Program-made: the position numbers and the translations under genes
Origin: Hyphomicrobium sp.
GTDB lineage: Bacteria > Pseudomonadota > Alphaproteobacteria > Rhizobiales > Hyphomicrobiaceae
NCBI RefSeq assembly: GCF_003987855.1
Contig: NZ_RXIZ01000007.1
Span: 101,648 to 165,647, forward strand
Direction: 5' to 3'
DNA length: 64,000 bases
Notes under the pieces: generated by a model
Databases searched by the model: none
What the model was told of the DNA's origin: nothing
Seen by the model: only the letters and a program-made list of their open reading frames with translations
In this document: positions 41,052 through 50,279 of the stretch, in pieces
How positions within the stretch are numbered: the stretch's first letter is position 1
How the letters are laid out: the number at the start of each line of letters is the position of its first letter

Positions 41052-41885
41052 TCAGGCCGGGGCTACGCGCCAGAATGCCGGCATGGCGTGCTCGAGATGC
41101 GGACCAAGCCTCAGGGGCGCCGCATTGACCGCCAGCCCCGTAGCATCGTCGATGTCCACCGCGAAACCTGAGATCGTCCCCGGCCCAACGGCCGGTTCGT
41201 AACGGCCACGCGGAATGCGTGTCAAAAAGCGGTTGATCGGTTCATCCGGATCCATGCCCAGAACCGAGTTGTAGTCACCGCACATCCCGGCGTCTGACAA
41301 GTACGCCGTACCGCTCGGAAGAACGCGACCATCCGCTGTCGGCGTATGGGTATGCGTGCCCACGACCATGCTCACGCGGCCATCGAGAAACAAACCGAGC
41401 GCCTGCTTTTCACTCGTTGCTTCGGCATGAAAGTCCACGAGAATGGCATCCGCTCCGCTCTTGAGCGCGCACGCTGTAAGCTCTGAATCGATTGCACGAA
41501 ATGGGCAGTCGATCTCGGTCATGAAGACCCGGCCCATCGCATTGATGACCAGCACATCGGCCCCGCCCCGGCTCCTCAAAAGCGTCGCGCCCCTGCCAGG
41601 AGTGCCTTTCGGAAAGTTCAGCGGCCGGATGAGGCGATCGTGCCGCTCGATGTAGACAAGAGTATCCTTCTGATCGAACGCATGGTTGCCGAGGGTCACG
41701 CAATCCGCGCCGGCATCGATCAAATCGTTGAGGATGGCTTCCGTGATCCCAAAGCCGCCGGCAGCGTTTTCACCATTGATGACGACGAAGTCGAGTGCGT
41801 GCGACTTGATGAGCCCGGGCAACGCATCGCAAACCACCGTTCGGCCTGCTTTGCCGACGATATCCCCGAGAAACAGAAGCCGCAT
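41052..41885 (-). CDS. YmdB-type metallophosphoesterase
   Basis: 277 residues, TIGR00282 family. Metal ligands appear in order: FLGDIVG (D8), INGENAAGG, TLGNHAFDQ, DFHAEATSEKQAL and GTHTHTPTADGRVL. Bacillus YmdB is a cyclic-nucleotide phosphodiesterase affecting biofilm choice; that role is not shown here. It lies 12 bases after the 5-formyl-THF cyclo-ligase on the same strand, a widespread alphaproteobacterial pair. Confidence 0.92.
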   Translation of the reverse strand: MRLLFLGDIVGKAGRTVVCDALPGLIKSHALDFVVINGENAAGGFGITEAILNDLIDAGADCVTLGNHAFDQKDTLVYIERHDRLIRPLNFPKGTPGRGATLLRSRGGADVLVINAMGRVFMTEIDCPFRAIDSELTACALKSGADAILVDFHAEATSEKQALGLFLDGRVSMVVGTHTHTPTADGRVLPSGTAYLSDAGMCGDYNSVLGMDPDEPINRFLTRIPRGRYEPAVGPGTISGFAVDIDDATGLAVNAAPLRLGPHLEHAMPAFWRVAPA

Positions 41886-41897
41886 GAAGATCCTGGA

Positions 41898-42473
41898 CTA
41901 GATTTCTTTAAACTCTTGGGCGCCGGACGGCGTGAGGACCCAATCGAGTTTCTCGTCATAGCTTTCGACCGGCACGGCGTCGACCTTTTGTTCGTCGTAG
42001 GCAAGGCCGACGGCAATGATCGGCTTTATCTTTCTTAACCGCCGGAGCGTGCGGTCGTAAAACCCGCCGCCATACCCAAGGCGATACCCTCGCCCATCGA
42101 ACGCGAGGAGCGGCACGAGCACGACATCCGGATCGAGTTCCGGCTTGTCGTCGGTCGGTTCCGCGATACCCCAGGCAGCGGGTGCCATGACGTCGCCGGG
42201 CGACCACGCCCGCATCAGCAATGGTGCGCCCTTGCCTTGCATGACGGGCAGTGCCAGCCGGCAACCCTCCGCATGAAGCCAGGTCATGAGAGGGCCCGGA
42301 TTGATCTCATCCCGGATGGCGGCAAAGCCGGATACGATGATCTCCGGCTTCACGCGCAGAAAATCGAGCCCTTGCGCCGCAATCTTCAGGCTCGCCTCGG
42401 CGCCATGGCGCTCGAAAGCCTCTTTTCGGCGCCGCAGAGCCTCAGCGCGCAGTTCCTGTTTGGCGTCCGCCAT
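41898..42473 (-). CDS. 5-formyltetrahydrofolate cyclo-ligase
   Basis: 191 residues. It converts 5-formyl-THF with ATP to 5,10-methenyl-THF, recycling a folate by-product. Motifs: KQELRAEALRRR at the N-terminus (binds phosphate), DVVLVPLLAFDGRGYRLGYGGGFYD (about 135-159) with the GYGGGFYDR core. It follows a 6S RNA and zapA, the same order (zapA, ssrS, ygfA) known from many proteobacteria. Confidence 0.95.
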   Translation of the reverse strand: MADAKQELRAEALRRRKEAFERHGAEASLKIAAQGLDFLRVKPEIIVSGFAAIRDEINPGPLMTWLHAEGCRLALPVMQGKGAPLLMRAWSPGDVMAPAAWGIAEPTDDKPELDPDVVLVPLLAFDGRGYRLGYGGGFYDRTLRRLRKIKPIIAVGLAYDEQKVDAVPVESYDEKLDWVLTPSGAQEFKEI

Positions 42474-42511
42474 GCTGAAGTTTTATCGCTTCCCATCGAA
42501 AGGAGAAATGC

Positions 42512-42666
42512 CGCGAAGGCCGTTGGGATCATGAACCCGCGTGGTCCCTACGAGCGTAGGTGGGCACCATGTGTCCGGAGCCACGGCTCCGGTCAGGGAC
42601 AGCGCCCGTGCGGATCTTATAGGCCCCCGGGTCATATTGTCCCTGACGAGCCCCGCAGCGCCTTGA
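42512..42666 (-). ncRNA. ssrS: 6S RNA (RNA polymerase regulator)
   Basis: No reading frame fits this spacer between zapA and the cyclo-ligase gene, the place of ssrS in many proteobacteria. The minus-strand transcript folds as 6S RNA should. AAGGC (42664-42660) closes with GCCTT. TGACCCG pairs with CGGGTTCA next to an unpaired central region, whose 3' side holds a small hairpin (CCTACG/CGTAGG). GGGC..TGTCC pairs with GGACA..GCCC below a perfect CCGGAGCC/GGCTCCGG apical stem. A CATAAG -10-like box lies just upstream. 6S RNA mimics an open promoter and binds the housekeeping holoenzyme. Ends are estimated. Confidence 0.8.
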
Positions 42667-42723
42667 GACTTATGTGAGCCGGACGGAAAAATCCAGTGCC
42701 GCGGCTTAAGATCCAAAAACCTA

Positions 42724-43035
42724 TTACGCCTTGGCCCGCCGAAGGGTGGGTTCGGCGTCGTCCGCTTCCAAGCTGCGGATAGCCACGGTCCTAAGCTCCG
42801 CAGTGCTGCCTTCGAGCAGATCATCGACGTCGGCCCGGGCGTCGAACAGCTCGTCCGTGATCATCAGCGCAGCCATCAGGATCAGGCGTTCGTCTCCCAC
42901 TGAACCATGCTCCCGCAGGAGATCGTCCAGCTTGGACTTGAAGTAGGCGACGATCTCCTTCAGGCGGCGAGCATCGTGCTCATCGCACTGGAAGCGATAG
43001 GTGCGTTGATTGAAAGTAAACGGGACCTCGGCCAT
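42724..43035 (-). CDS. zapA: Cell-division protein ZapA
   Basis: 103 residues. N-terminal beta-hairpin (VPFTFNQRTYRFQCD) and a long C-terminal helix for tetramer formation (LILMAALMITDELFDAR). ZapA crosslinks FtsZ filaments at the division site. It is preceded after 44 bases by a coiled-coil gene and followed by the 6S RNA on the same strand. Confidence 0.9.
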   Translation of the reverse strand: MAEVPFTFNQRTYRFQCDEHDARRLKEIVAYFKSKLDDLLREHGSVGDERLILMAALMITDELFDARADVDDLLEGSTAELRTVAIRSLEADDAEPTLRRAKA

Positions 43036-43079
43036 CCTGCCCGGCAGATTTGCCGGTCTCCCCTTGAACGATGCTCAAG

Positions 43080-43301
43080 TCACTCGCTTTCCTGGAGACT
43101 ATGTAGCGAATCGAGAGCCCAATCAATGCGATTGAGGGCGTCTGCCGTCCGCTGCTCAAGCTCCGCGATACGTTGTTGCGCCGTCGCCAGTTCGGCCCGG
43201 AGACGTGCGTTCTCCGACCTCAAATCGACGTCACTCGACGGCTTGCGGGGCGACTTTAAGTCGTCCGCGCGCTTGATCTTGGCGGTGTTGCGTTCAGTCA
43301 T
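43080..43301 (-). CDS. Small coiled-coil protein upstream of zapA
   Basis: 73 residues: a basic N-terminus (KIKRADDLKSPRK) and a heptad coiled-coil (about 28-70, LRSENARLRAELATAQQRIAEL in part). It resembles the small DUF4164/ZapB-like proteins often placed before zapA in this order, so a divisome role with ZapA is plausible but inferred from position. Confidence 0.72.
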   Translation of the reverse strand: MTERNTAKIKRADDLKSPRKPSSDVDLRSENARLRAELATAQQRIAELEQRTADALNRIDWALDSLHSLQESE

Positions 43302-43583
43302 GGCCTCTCATCGCCCTATCGGGCGACACGATTGACGCATCGATCACCTTCGCTTGGGACGACAGGTTACGTGGGTAGGGTAAACGTCGTCAATAAACGA
43401 GACCGTGTTTGCCCCCCGCAGAATGAAAAGAATTCCGCGAGCGTAACCTGAAGCGCCGGGCTTGCCTGATTGACAGGCTGCCACCAACTGACGTTAAAGA
43501 CCCGCAAAACCTAGAGACTATCGGCGACGAGGCGAGCCCTCTGCGCATTTGCCATACGTCTCGTTTCCGGAGGATCACCAAGA

Positions 43584-44594
43584 ATGACTGTGAAGGTCGC
43601 GATCAACGGTTTCGGCCGCATCGGCCGCAACGTGTTGCGCGCTATCGTTGAAAGCGGGCGTAACGACATCGAAGTCGTAGCCATCAACGATCTGGGCCCC
43701 GTCGAAACGAACGCTCACCTGCTGCGTTACGATAGCGTCCATGGCCGCTATCCCAAGGAAGTGAAGGTGTCGGGCGACACGATCGATGCCGGAAAGGGAC
43801 CGATCAAGGTCACAGCGATCAAAAATCCGGCGGAGTTGCCTCACAAGGAGTTCGGGGTCGACATCGCCCTCGAGTGCACGGGCATCTTCACCTCGAAGGA
43901 AAAGGCCAGGGCGCATCTCGACGCCGGTGCCAAGCGCGTCCTCGTTTCAGCACCCGCTGACAACGCCGATCTCACCGTGGTCTACGGCGTCAACGACGAC
44001 AAGCTCTCGAAGGAGCACCTTGTCGTCTCGAACGCCTCCTGCACCACGAACTGCCTCGCGCCCGTCGTGAGCGTCCTCCACAATGCCATTGGCGTCGCGC
44101 ACGGTTTCATGACGACGATCCACTCCTATACGGGCGACCAGCCGACGCTCGATACCCTCCACAAGGACCTGTATCGCGCCCGCGCGGCAGCGCTGAACAT
44201 CATTCCGACGACAACTGGCGCCGCCAAAGCCGTTGGCCTCGTTATCCCCGATCTCAACGGCAAGCTCGACGGCGCCTCCATGCGGGTGCCGACCCCGAAC
44301 GTCTCGCTGATCGACTTCAAATTTGTCGCCAAGCGCAACACGACTGCCGAGGAAGTCAACAACGCCATTCTGGAAGCTGCAAAGTCCAACCGCCTGGCGG
44401 GCATCCTGACGACCACGAAGGAAAAGCTCGTGTCGATGGACCTCAACCACGATCCGTCGTCCTCGACGGTCGCGCTTGATCAAACCAAGGTCATTGACGG
44501 CAACTTCGTCCGCGTCGTTTCCTGGTATGACAATGAATGGGGCTTCTCGAACCGAATGGCCGATACGGCCGTCGCGATGGCGAAGCTGATCTAA
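43584..44594 (+). CDS. gap: Glyceraldehyde-3-phosphate dehydrogenase
   Basis: 336 residues, full length. It oxidises glyceraldehyde-3-phosphate to 1,3-bisphosphoglycerate with NAD(P) in glycolysis, gluconeogenesis and carbon assimilation. The Rossmann GFGRIGRN is at 9-16, the catalytic cysteine is C153 in SNASCTTNC and its base H180; the acidic residue at D36 after the second strand favours NAD. The fructose-bisphosphate aldolase follows 77 bases downstream, same strand. Confidence 0.97.
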   Translation: MTVKVAINGFGRIGRNVLRAIVESGRNDIEVVAINDLGPVETNAHLLRYDSVHGRYPKEVKVSGDTIDAGKGPIKVTAIKNPAELPHKEFGVDIALECTGIFTSKEKARAHLDAGAKRVLVSAPADNADLTVVYGVNDDKLSKEHLVVSNASCTTNCLAPVVSVLHNAIGVAHGFMTTIHSYTGDQPTLDTLHKDLYRARAAALNIIPTTTGAAKAVGLVIPDLNGKLDGASMRVPTPNVSLIDFKFVAKRNTTAEEVNNAILEAAKSNRLAGILTTTKEKLVSMDLNHDPSSSTVALDQTKVIDGNFVRVVSWYDNEWGFSNRMADTAVAMAKLI

Positions 44595-44671
44595 ACGAAT
44601 TTAATGACGGGCGTCCTCATCGGCGCCCGTTTCCATGACAATTGAAGATCAACGGCTTTACGGAGGCATTG

Positions 44672-45706
44672 ATGAGCGAAAAACTCGAAGATATTGCCCG
44701 CGCCCTTGTTGCGCCTGGAAAAGGCATTCTGGCCGCCGACGAAAGCACGAGCACCATCAAGAAGCGCTTCGACAAGATCAATCTTGCCTCGACTGAGGAC
44801 AGCCGCCGCGATTACCGCGAAATGCTGTTCCGCGCCACAGAGGGCATGAAGAACTACGTATCGGGCGTCATTCTGTACGACGAGACCATTCGGCAGAAGG
44901 CCAAGGACGGCACCACGCTCGTCGACATCATGAAGGCCGCTGGTTCGATCCCCGGCATCAAGGTCGACATGGGCGCCAAGCCGCTCGCAGGCCCCACGTC
45001 CAGAGTGGAAACGATCACCGAGGGTCTCGATGGGCTGCGCGAGCGCTTCGCCGAATACTATAAGCTCGGCGCTCGCTTCGCGAAGTGGCGCGCGGTCATC
45101 ACCATCGACGACGGCTTGCCGACCTGGAACTGCGTCAAGGCCAACGCCCACGCCCTCGCCCGATATGCGGCTCTTGCCCAGGAAGCCAACATCGTGCCGA
45201 TCGTCGAGCCCGAAGTTCTCATGGACGGCGACCACTCAGGCCATGACATCGACGAGTGCTATCGCGTGACGGAGTGGACGCTGCGCACCGTCTTCCGCGA
45301 ACTCTACGACGCGCGGGTGAAGCTCGAGGGCATGGTCCTCAAACCCAACATGATCATCGCCGGACAGAAGTGCTCAAAGCAGGCGAGTGCCGCGGAAGTC
45401 GCCGAAAAGACGGTGAAGTGCCTGAAGGCGACCGTGCCCGCGGCCGTACCCGGTATCGCGTTCCTCTCCGGCGGACAATCGGACGAAGCGGCGACGGAGC
45501 ACCTGTCGCTGATGAACGCGTCCGGCCCGTTGCCCTGGCCACTGACGTTCTCCTATGGCCGCGCTCTTCAAGCTGCCGCCATCCAGGCCTGGGGCGGTAA
45601 GCCCGAGAACGTCGCCGCTGGCCAGAGGGCTTTCACCCACCGCGCAAAAATGAACAGTCTCGCGGCACTCGGCAAATGGGATCAGAAGCTCGAAAAGGCT
45701 GCTTGA
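44672..45706 (+). CDS. Class I fructose-bisphosphate aldolase
   Basis: 344 residues. It cleaves or forms fructose-1,6-bisphosphate through a Schiff base: K224 in MVLKPNMI, with a GILAADEST opening (18-26) and W/K contacts in ARFAKWRAV (134-142), the eukaryote-like class I layout. The ATG at 44672 has GGAGG five bases upstream; an earlier start adds ten residues without a site. It probably shares the gap transcript and ends at a strong terminator. Confidence 0.95.
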   Translation: MSEKLEDIARALVAPGKGILAADESTSTIKKRFDKINLASTEDSRRDYREMLFRATEGMKNYVSGVILYDETIRQKAKDGTTLVDIMKAAGSIPGIKVDMGAKPLAGPTSRVETITEGLDGLRERFAEYYKLGARFAKWRAVITIDDGLPTWNCVKANAHALARYAALAQEANIVPIVEPEVLMDGDHSGHDIDECYRVTEWTLRTVFRELYDARVKLEGMVLKPNMIIAGQKCSKQASAAEVAEKTVKCLKATVPAAVPGIAFLSGGQSDEAATEHLSLMNASGPLPWPLTFSYGRALQAAAIQAWGGKPENVAAGQRAFTHRAKMNSLAALGKWDQKLEKAA

Positions 45707-45728
45707 TCTTCTGCCATTGCACCAAAAC

Positions 45729-45763
45729 AAAAAGGGCGGATCGAAAGATCCGCCCTTTTTTGT
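45729..45763. terminator. Bidirectional rho-independent terminator
   Basis: Perfect 12-bp stem AAAGGGCGGATC / GATCCGCCCTTT (45731-45742, 45747-45758) with a GAAA tetraloop and T/A tracts on both sides, between the aldolase gene and the convergent L,D-transpeptidase gene. Confidence 0.92.
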
Positions 45764-45782
45764 CGAGTTCTTTTGCGAACCC

Positions 45783-48161
45783 TTAGTTCAGGAAAATGTT
45801 CGAGAGCGCGTCCTGCAGCGTATCCTTCTTCTGCTGCTTCTTCGCCGTTGTCCTGTTGGTGCGAGGCGGCGGCGCGCTGTCGTTGAGATCGTCGCGGCCG
45901 GCGTCGTACGAGGTCCCTGAGCCGCCGGGCTCTGCCGCTTCCGTCGGATCGACGGCTTCTTGTGCGACGAACCGCACCGGCTTGCCCCGCAATGCGGACA
46001 TCACCCGAGAGTCGATGCCGTAGATGTCAGAGTAGTTGTCGATCTGACCATTATCCGCGGCACGAGCGGTGAAATAGACGAGATAGACAGGCACTTCCTT
46101 TGAAAGCGTCACGCTTGCGCCGCTGTCCCAAAGCTCGCCGACCTTCTCGACCGAATAACCCTTATCCTGCGCAAGGATAACCTCGGCCGTTCGGCGCGGC
46201 TCCTCTACGCGCATGCAGCCATGGCTCAATGCCCGGCTACTCTGACTGAAGAGATTACGCTCCGGCGTGTCGTGCATGTAGACGTCATGCCGGTTCGGGA
46301 ATCGAAACTTCACGAGCCCGAGCGGATTGTCGCCGCCCGGCGGCTGGATGAAGCTGTACTGCCGGATATCCGCAGTCCGCCAGTTGACAGAATTCGGATC
46401 GACCCGCTGCCCATTGTAGTAGACCTGCAGCTTGTAGGCGGCGATGACGTCGGCTCCGCTGCTGCCGCCGCCGCCAAAGAGCTGATCGAAGAACCCGAAA
46501 CCAGAATTACCCGACGCCTGGCGCAAACGCGGCGCCAGTTCCTTGGCCTTGATGCCGTCGGGCATGCCCCAGCTCGGATGGAAAATCACGAACTGCATCT
46601 TCGCGGCCAGAAGCGGCGTGGGCCACGCAGGCTGTCCGACGATGATCTTCTGCTTGAGTTCGATGCGGTCGTCCTTCCAGATCTCGCTCGTGTACTCAGG
46701 AATGTTGTTCATGACGTAGAACTTCCCGAGATCGGTCGGCAGCCAGCGCCAGCGCTCCATGTTGGCGATGAGACGATCGACATTCTCCGATGGACTCGAA
46801 CGAACCTTCTTCGGCTTACCCGCATCGTTCATGGCTTGACGGACGCGATTGGTGACGACGCCATTCGCCTTCAGCCCGTTGTCCTGCTGGAAATTGCGGA
46901 CTGCGTCGGCAACGCGGTCATCGAACGTCCGATCATCTGCAGGATTATCCGCCGGCACCTTCAGGCGTTGCCGCAATAAAGAGACCTGATCGTCCTTGGT
47001 ACCCTTCTTCAGCGTCTTGCCGCTCGGCAGCTTTACGAGAAGCGCCGGATCGACGGGCGTCTCGTCCTGAACCACTTCGCCGCCGCGCGCTTTGAGAAGC
47101 GCCTGACGAAGCCGCTCGAAGCCGACATGCTTTGGATTGAGCCCGCGCAGATACGCACCGGGTTCAGATGCACTCGCCAGCTCCCGCATGGCGACTTTGC
47201 CTTCCTTAACCGGAGGCTTCATGTCGAGGATGTTGCTGAGCGACACGGGATCGAGGCGTCCGCCACGCGCAAACCGCGCGTACTTCAAAGCCGACAGAGT
47301 CAACTGCGCTTCGGCAGCGCCTTCACCCGCAGCACCGCTGTCGATGCGAGGAATGACGAAATCGGACGAATCGAGGCCCCAGTCGTCCGCCGTCTTCAAC
47401 GTGTTGATGATTTCCTTCGCTTTGTGCGTGAACTCGCCATCCTTCACCCACAGCGCCTCAGTTCGCGAACCATAGAAATCCCGCGCCGCGTTAACGTCAT
47501 CGCTGGTGTTGCGTCCAGCGAAGGCCTTGTCGGCAAGTTTCGCCCGCGCTGCCTCGACGATTGGACTGACGGGTGGCGGTGGCGGCGGGCCCGCGGGAGC
47601 GGTGACGACCGGCGTCGGCGTCTCCGCAGGCTTTGACTGTGCGGCCGCATCAGCAGGAGGCGACGCCGGGGGTGTCGGAGCGGCAGACGGGGCAGCGGGA
47701 GCCTTTGCGTCGGGTTCCGACGCACCGGCCGATGGTTGGGCAGGAGCAGGCGACGCAGCGGGCTGCTCATTAGTTGCTGGCGGCGTCACGATGGCGGTGT
47801 TCGTGGTCGGCGTAGCCGGAACGGCCTCTGGCTTCGCTTCCGCTGGCGCAGTTGAAGGCGCGGTAGTCCCTGACGGCGCCGGCGACGCAGTCGCTGGCGG
47901 CTCGCTTGATGTGGGAGCTACTGCTGCCGTTGCCGCCGGCGCAGGGTCCTTCGGTGGGACGGACGCATCAGGATGCACATCCTTCGGCGGATCGGAGGAC
48001 GCCGGGATAGCCCCTGTCGTTGTGGGTTTCGATGGCGTAGCAGCAGCCGCTGCACCGCTATCCTGCGAACTCGGTTCGGCCTTCGCAACTGGAACGCTTC
48101 CAGCCCAGCAGACCCCCAACAAACCAACGCCGAGAAGGCGAAGCGCGTACTGTTTGATCAT
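45783..48161 (-). CDS. L,D-transpeptidase with an Ala/Pro-rich linker
   Basis: 792 residues. Signal peptide (about 1-28), then a long low-complexity Ala/Pro/Thr/Ser region to about residue 205, a helical region, a peptidoglycan-binding domain (VADAVRNFQQDNGLKANGVV, about 410-440) and a YkuD catalytic domain with H and C649 in LSHGCMRVEEP. It makes 3-3 crosslinks between tetrapeptide stems in the periplasm, or attaches proteins to the wall, as in the large YcbB/LdtD type. The ATG at 48161 starts a proper leader; upstream in-frame sequence lacks coding character. Confidence 0.9.
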   Translation of the reverse strand: MIKQYALRLLGVGLLGVCWAGSVPVAKAEPSSQDSGAAAAATPSKPTTTGAIPASSDPPKDVHPDASVPPKDPAPAATAAVAPTSSEPPATASPAPSGTTAPSTAPAEAKPEAVPATPTTNTAIVTPPATNEQPAASPAPAQPSAGASEPDAKAPAAPSAAPTPPASPPADAAAQSKPAETPTPVVTAPAGPPPPPPVSPIVEAARAKLADKAFAGRNTSDDVNAARDFYGSRTEALWVKDGEFTHKAKEIINTLKTADDWGLDSSDFVIPRIDSGAAGEGAAEAQLTLSALKYARFARGGRLDPVSLSNILDMKPPVKEGKVAMRELASASEPGAYLRGLNPKHVGFERLRQALLKARGGEVVQDETPVDPALLVKLPSGKTLKKGTKDDQVSLLRQRLKVPADNPADDRTFDDRVADAVRNFQQDNGLKANGVVTNRVRQAMNDAGKPKKVRSSPSENVDRLIANMERWRWLPTDLGKFYVMNNIPEYTSEIWKDDRIELKQKIIVGQPAWPTPLLAAKMQFVIFHPSWGMPDGIKAKELAPRLRQASGNSGFGFFDQLFGGGGSSGADVIAAYKLQVYYNGQRVDPNSVNWRTADIRQYSFIQPPGGDNPLGLVKFRFPNRHDVYMHDTPERNLFSQSSRALSHGCMRVEEPRRTAEVILAQDKGYSVEKVGELWDSGASVTLSKEVPVYLVYFTARAADNGQIDNYSDIYGIDSRVMSALRGKPVRFVAQEAVDPTEAAEPGGSGTSYDAGRDDLNDSAPPPRTNRTTAKKQQKKDTLQDALSNIFLN

Positions 48162-48470
48162 TCCCCGTTTGGCTCCGATAGGCGAGAGGCGCGGCGATGC
48201 CAGCGTTGCCGACACTACGTGAGCCCTCAAGTTGGCGGAAAAACGCCTAAACTCAGAGATGGGCAAACCATGACCCGTTCCCGCAGTCTGGTAAACCGCG
48301 GCGCCACCCAAATCCGGCGAAAAAAAGCACCCTGTGGCCCTTAAATCCCGATTCGTCTTGAGTATAGACCCGTTTGCTGCAACCCAGGGGATGAAAGGGG
48401 ACCGTTGACGGCTCTTCTTGTTTCCGCCGCAATCCGCCACGATTGAGCGAACCAAATCGGAGCTTTCCGC

Positions 48471-49112
48471 GTGCCCACGACCAGTCTCTATCTGGACCTA
48501 GTGATCGACGACCGCGCGGGGGCAATGAGCGCGCTCGCAGCTGCAATCGGCGCCGCGGAGATCGCCAGCGTCCTCATTCGTACATCTGATGGTGGCTCGC
48601 TAGAGCCCAACTCCGCGCGCGATCTCATAGCGTTCGCGCAGGCAAAAGACATCGCTGTGCTTCTAACGCCTGAGACTGGAAACGCAGCGAAGCTCGGTGC
48701 GGACGGTGTTCACTTGCCCTGGGCCGAAAACATTGTTGTCGAATTCAAAGCCGCTCGACAGACCGCGAAGTCCGGAGCCATCGTCGCCGCTGATGCAGGA
48801 CGCAGCCGCCACGACGCCATGGAACTCGGAGAAGCGGGCGCGGACTACATCGCGTTTGGCATCCCGCCTCACGTCGACGACAGAGAAAAAGCAGCCGAGC
48901 GACAAATCGGACTGATCAAATGGTGGGCCGAACTGTTTGAACTCCCTTGCGTGGCGTTCGACGTTCCCGATGAGCGCGCGGCACACGAATTGGCCGTCGC
49001 CGGAGCTGATTTCATCGCGGTCAGCATTCGCGCGTCCGATAGCGAAAAGGATATCGCCGACCGGCTGCGCAGCTTTTCCGAATCGATACGCGTGCCAGAG
49101 CCGGCAAAATGA
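48471..49112 (+). CDS. ThiE/TenI-like TIM-barrel protein
   Basis: 213 residues. The middle follows thiamine phosphate synthase: a GADGVHLPW block near 83-91 (family GADGVHLGQ), then SRHDAMELGEAGADYIAFG (about 106-124). The QLRxK diphosphate motif near the N-terminus is replaced (VLIRTSDGG), so classical ThiE activity is doubtful and a TenI-like or other role is possible. GTG start with GGAG eight bases upstream. Its last four bases overlap the start of a Sel1-repeat gene. No other thi gene or TPP riboswitch is nearby. Confidence 0.75.
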   Translation: MPTTSLYLDLVIDDRAGAMSALAAAIGAAEIASVLIRTSDGGSLEPNSARDLIAFAQAKDIAVLLTPETGNAAKLGADGVHLPWAENIVVEFKAARQTAKSGAIVAADAGRSRHDAMELGEAGADYIAFGIPPHVDDREKAAERQIGLIKWWAELFELPCVAFDVPDERAAHELAVAGADFIAVSIRASDSEKDIADRLRSFSESIRVPEPAK

Positions 49113-50203
49113 TGGGCGATAACCGCAACATCCCAACGTTAACGCTGGCAACGGCGCTGATCCTTGCCTCCGCCCTTCCCGTCGCCGCCGACAGCAGCTC
49201 GTGGTTTTCGCGCGAAACCCCGGAAACACCAGTCCCCAAGCTCGCACCCTCGCCGAAAAAAAACGCGTCCCCGACAGCGACGACAACGGGAACGGGATCC
49301 TCGACCATTCAAAAGAGCATTCCGTCCAACATTCCCGCGACGGGCGACGACGCCGCCTACACCGCGTTTGATCAAGGCCAATACCTGACTGCTTTGAAGC
49401 TCGCCGAGGAAGCGGCCGCGCGTGGTGAACCTCAAGCCAATACCTTGATCGCACGCATCTATACCGAAGGCCTCGGCGTGCAGAAGGACGACAGGAAAGC
49501 TTTCGAATACTACAAACGCGCCGCCGATATGGGCGATGTGCCGGGCACTCTCGCTCTCGCCGTTTCCTATGCCGAAGGACGAGGCGTCAAAAAGGATCGC
49601 AAGATCGCCGGCGAACTTTTCGAGAAGGCCGCTCTGACCGGTAACGCCGAGGCCAATTACAATCTCGGCATGTTGTTCCTGAAGGGCGACGGCAAACCGC
49701 TCAGCCCGATACGGGCCTACCAGCACATTCGCTACGCCGCCGAAAAAGGCATCCCCCAGGCGCAGTACGACCTCGCCGAACTTTATCAGACCGGAACGGG
49801 GGTCGATGCCAACGCCCTCGAAGCCGCGAAATGGCTTTCACGCGCCGCCGATCAAGGCTTGGCGGTTGCGCAGTACGATTACGCGGTGCGGCTGCTTCAG
49901 GGCTACGGCCTGACCAAGGACGAGCCCCGCATTCCGGTGCTTCTGAAGGCCGCTGCCGAAAAAGGCATACCGGGCGCACAAAATCGGTTGGGCTACGTTT
50001 ACCTCGACGGCATCAAGGTGAAAAAGGACCCCGTCGAAGCTGCCAAGTGGCGCCTTATCGCCAAGAAGAACGGTTTCGCAGACGACAACTTCGACGGCAT
50101 CGTTGGGAAAATGTCAAAAGCGGACCGCGCCAAAGCGCAGTCTGAAGCCTCGGCCTGGATCGACCAGATCGCCGCTGATCCGGGATTGTCGGCGGCCCCC
50201 TAG
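49109..50203 (+). CDS. Secreted Sel1-repeat protein
   Basis: 364 residues. Signal peptide (about 1-27), a Ser/Thr/Pro-rich linker, then five or six Sel1-like repeats of about 36 residues (about 82-335): A-x-x-x-L-A-x-x-Y-x-x-G-x-G-V-x-x-D and A-x-x-W/Y-x-x-x-A-A-x-x-G. These solenoids bind proteins in the periplasm. The stop-start overlap with the ThiE-like gene (ATGATG) couples translation. Partner unknown. Confidence 0.85.
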   Translation: MMGDNRNIPTLTLATALILASALPVAADSSSWFSRETPETPVPKLAPSPKKNASPTATTTGTGSSTIQKSIPSNIPATGDDAAYTAFDQGQYLTALKLAEEAAARGEPQANTLIARIYTEGLGVQKDDRKAFEYYKRAADMGDVPGTLALAVSYAEGRGVKKDRKIAGELFEKAALTGNAEANYNLGMLFLKGDGKPLSPIRAYQHIRYAAEKGIPQAQYDLAELYQTGTGVDANALEAAKWLSRAADQGLAVAQYDYAVRLLQGYGLTKDEPRIPVLLKAAAEKGIPGAQNRLGYVYLDGIKVKKDPVEAAKWRLIAKKNGFADDNFDGIVGKMSKADRAKAQSEASAWIDQIAADPGLSAAP

Positions 50204-50279
50204 GCTTTCGGTCACCCTTGTCACGCGCCGGAAGAGCCTTTAGAGCCCGCCTCTCGCCCAATCGCAGCCGGATCTCGAG

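Noticed and set aside
47506-48222. Gly/Ala/Val-rich plus-strand frame of 238 codons
   Set aside because: It mirrors the low-complexity Ala/Pro region of the L,D-transpeptidase gene.
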